This document shows, piece by piece, positions 51,330-51,849 of a stretch of DNA of 51,849 bases. Origin of the DNA: Burkholderia sp. 4M9327F10. Lineage in GTDB: Bacteria; Pseudomonadota; Gammaproteobacteria; Burkholderiales; Burkholderiaceae. A program made the translations under genes and the position numbers. The stretch covers positions 1-51,849 of the forward strand of contig NZ_SCNV01000060.1 of assembly GCF_005503145.1 (NCBI RefSeq). Direction: 5' to 3'. Below the pieces are notes generated by a model that saw only the letters and a program-made list of their open reading frames with translations, made no database searches and was not told the origin of the DNA. Positions within the stretch are counted from its first letter, which is position 1, and every line of letters starts with the position of its first letter.

Positions 51330-51354
51330 AAAGCGCCGCTCGAAGCGGCGCTTT
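51330..51354. terminator. Bidirectional terminator between convergent genes
   Basis: AAAGCGCCGCT (51330-51340), loop CGA and AGCGGCGCTTT (51344-51354) form a perfect 11-bp stem with A and T flanks. It serves the TPR gene and the ETF oxidoreductase gene on the other strand. Confidence 0.9.
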
Positions 51355-51387
51355 CTGCACGCTGCAACTCAGCGCCAATGCGCCGCC

Positions 51388-51849
51388 TCACATGTTCGGA
51401 TAATTCGGCCCACCGCCACCTTCAGGTGTAACCCACACGATATTCTGCGTCGGGTCCTTGATATCGCAGGTCTTGCAGTGCACGCAGTTCTGCGCGTTGA
51501 TCACCAGCCGCTCGCTGCCGTCGTCGTTCTTCACGAACTCATACACCGCTGCCGGGCAATAACGGCTCTCGGGTCCCGCGTAGGTGTGCAGATTGACGTT
51601 CACCGGCACGTTCGGATCTTTCAGCGTCAGGTGAGCCGGCTGGTTTTCCTCATGGTTGGTGTTCGAGATGAACACCGACGAGAGCCGATCGAACGTCAGC
51701 TTGCCGTCCGGCTTCGGATACACGATCGGCTTGCACTGCGAGGCCGGCTTGAGCATCTCGTGATCCGAATGCTGGTGATGCAGCGTCCACGGCACATTGC
51801 CGCCCAGCACCTTCTGCTCGAGGCCCACCATCAGCGTGCCCAGATACAG
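51388..51849 (-). CDS. Electron transfer flavoprotein-ubiquinone oxidoreductase, C-terminal part
   Basis: The last 153 residues are seen; the gene runs off the window. ETF-QO passes electrons from acyl-CoA and amino acid dehydrogenases through ETF to ubiquinone at the inner membrane. The fragment carries the [4Fe-4S] ligands: Cys of RYCPAAVYEF and the cluster NCVHCKTCDIKDP, followed by GGGGPNYPNM at the terminus, as in the family. Confidence 0.95.
   Translation of the reverse strand: MYLGTLMVGLEQKVLGGNVPWTLHHQHSDHEMLKPASQCKPIVYPKPDGKLTFDRLSSVFISNTNHEENQPAHLTLKDPNVPVNVNLHTYAGPESRYCPAAVYEFVKNDDGSERLVINAQNCVHCKTCDIKDPTQNIVWVTPEGGGGPNYPNM

Overview
This window is chromosomal DNA from a high-GC betaproteobacterium, almost certainly Burkholderiaceae and most like Paraburkholderia/Burkholderia. 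That judgement rests on the protein sequences (ValS, GalU, AroC, the FUSC efflux set, the YihY protein, the iol set), the strong G/C third-position codon use and the gene neighbourhoods. No rRNA, tRNA, CRISPR array or intact transposase was seen.

Layout. (1) 1-12.7 kb: a myo-inositol module. A leftward run encodes a sugar ABC transporter (binding protein, permease, ATPase) followed by iolC (fused to an aldolase-like domain), iolD, iolE and iolB. A divergent rightward run encodes an RpiR-type regulator, iolG and a second Gfo/Idh/MocA dehydrogenase. The 279-base divergent region holds a perfect operator-like palindrome and promoters for both directions. Together these genes would import inositol and carry it to the aldolase products; an iolA/mmsA gene is not in the window. 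(2) 12.8-19.7 kb: a TusA-like protein, a hybrid PAS histidine kinase, galU and valS. (3) 19.7-22.1 kb: a lower-GC islet with two PAAR-type proteins, a glycine-rich membrane-active candidate effector and a candidate immunity protein, i.e. an orphan type VI secretion cargo module. (4) 22.1-30.9 kb: uvrD, an MTA/SAH-type nucleosidase, prpE, an MFS exporter and a chemoreceptor. (5) 31.6-37.6 kb: a four-gene FUSC/HlyD/DUF1656/outer-membrane-factor efflux operon with a divergent LysR regulator. (6) 37.7-51.8 kb: metabolic and housekeeping genes: phosphoesterase, FAD oxidase, WrbA-like quinone reductase, YihY membrane protein, Mpo1-like protein, alpha/beta hydrolase, homocysteine-forming sulfhydrylase, CBS protein, MFS-acyltransferase fusion, aroC, a TPR glycosyltransferase-like protein and the 3' end of an ETF:quinone oxidoreductase gene.

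The most unusual signal is a structured repeat of about 320 bases. Three long copies (128-453, 30851-31165, 31271-31596) each begin 0-5 bases after the stop codon of the gene they follow, in the same polarity, with a T7 tract followed by GCCTT. Each contains a 14-15 bp hairpin whose stem changes are compensated between copies. The last 25-55 codons of all three host genes (iolB, chemoreceptor, HlyD) use almost only G- or T-ending codons, unlike the rest of each gene. Two short fragments of the same repeat, in opposite orientations, lie on either side of the PAAR islet. I do not recognise a named family for this element.
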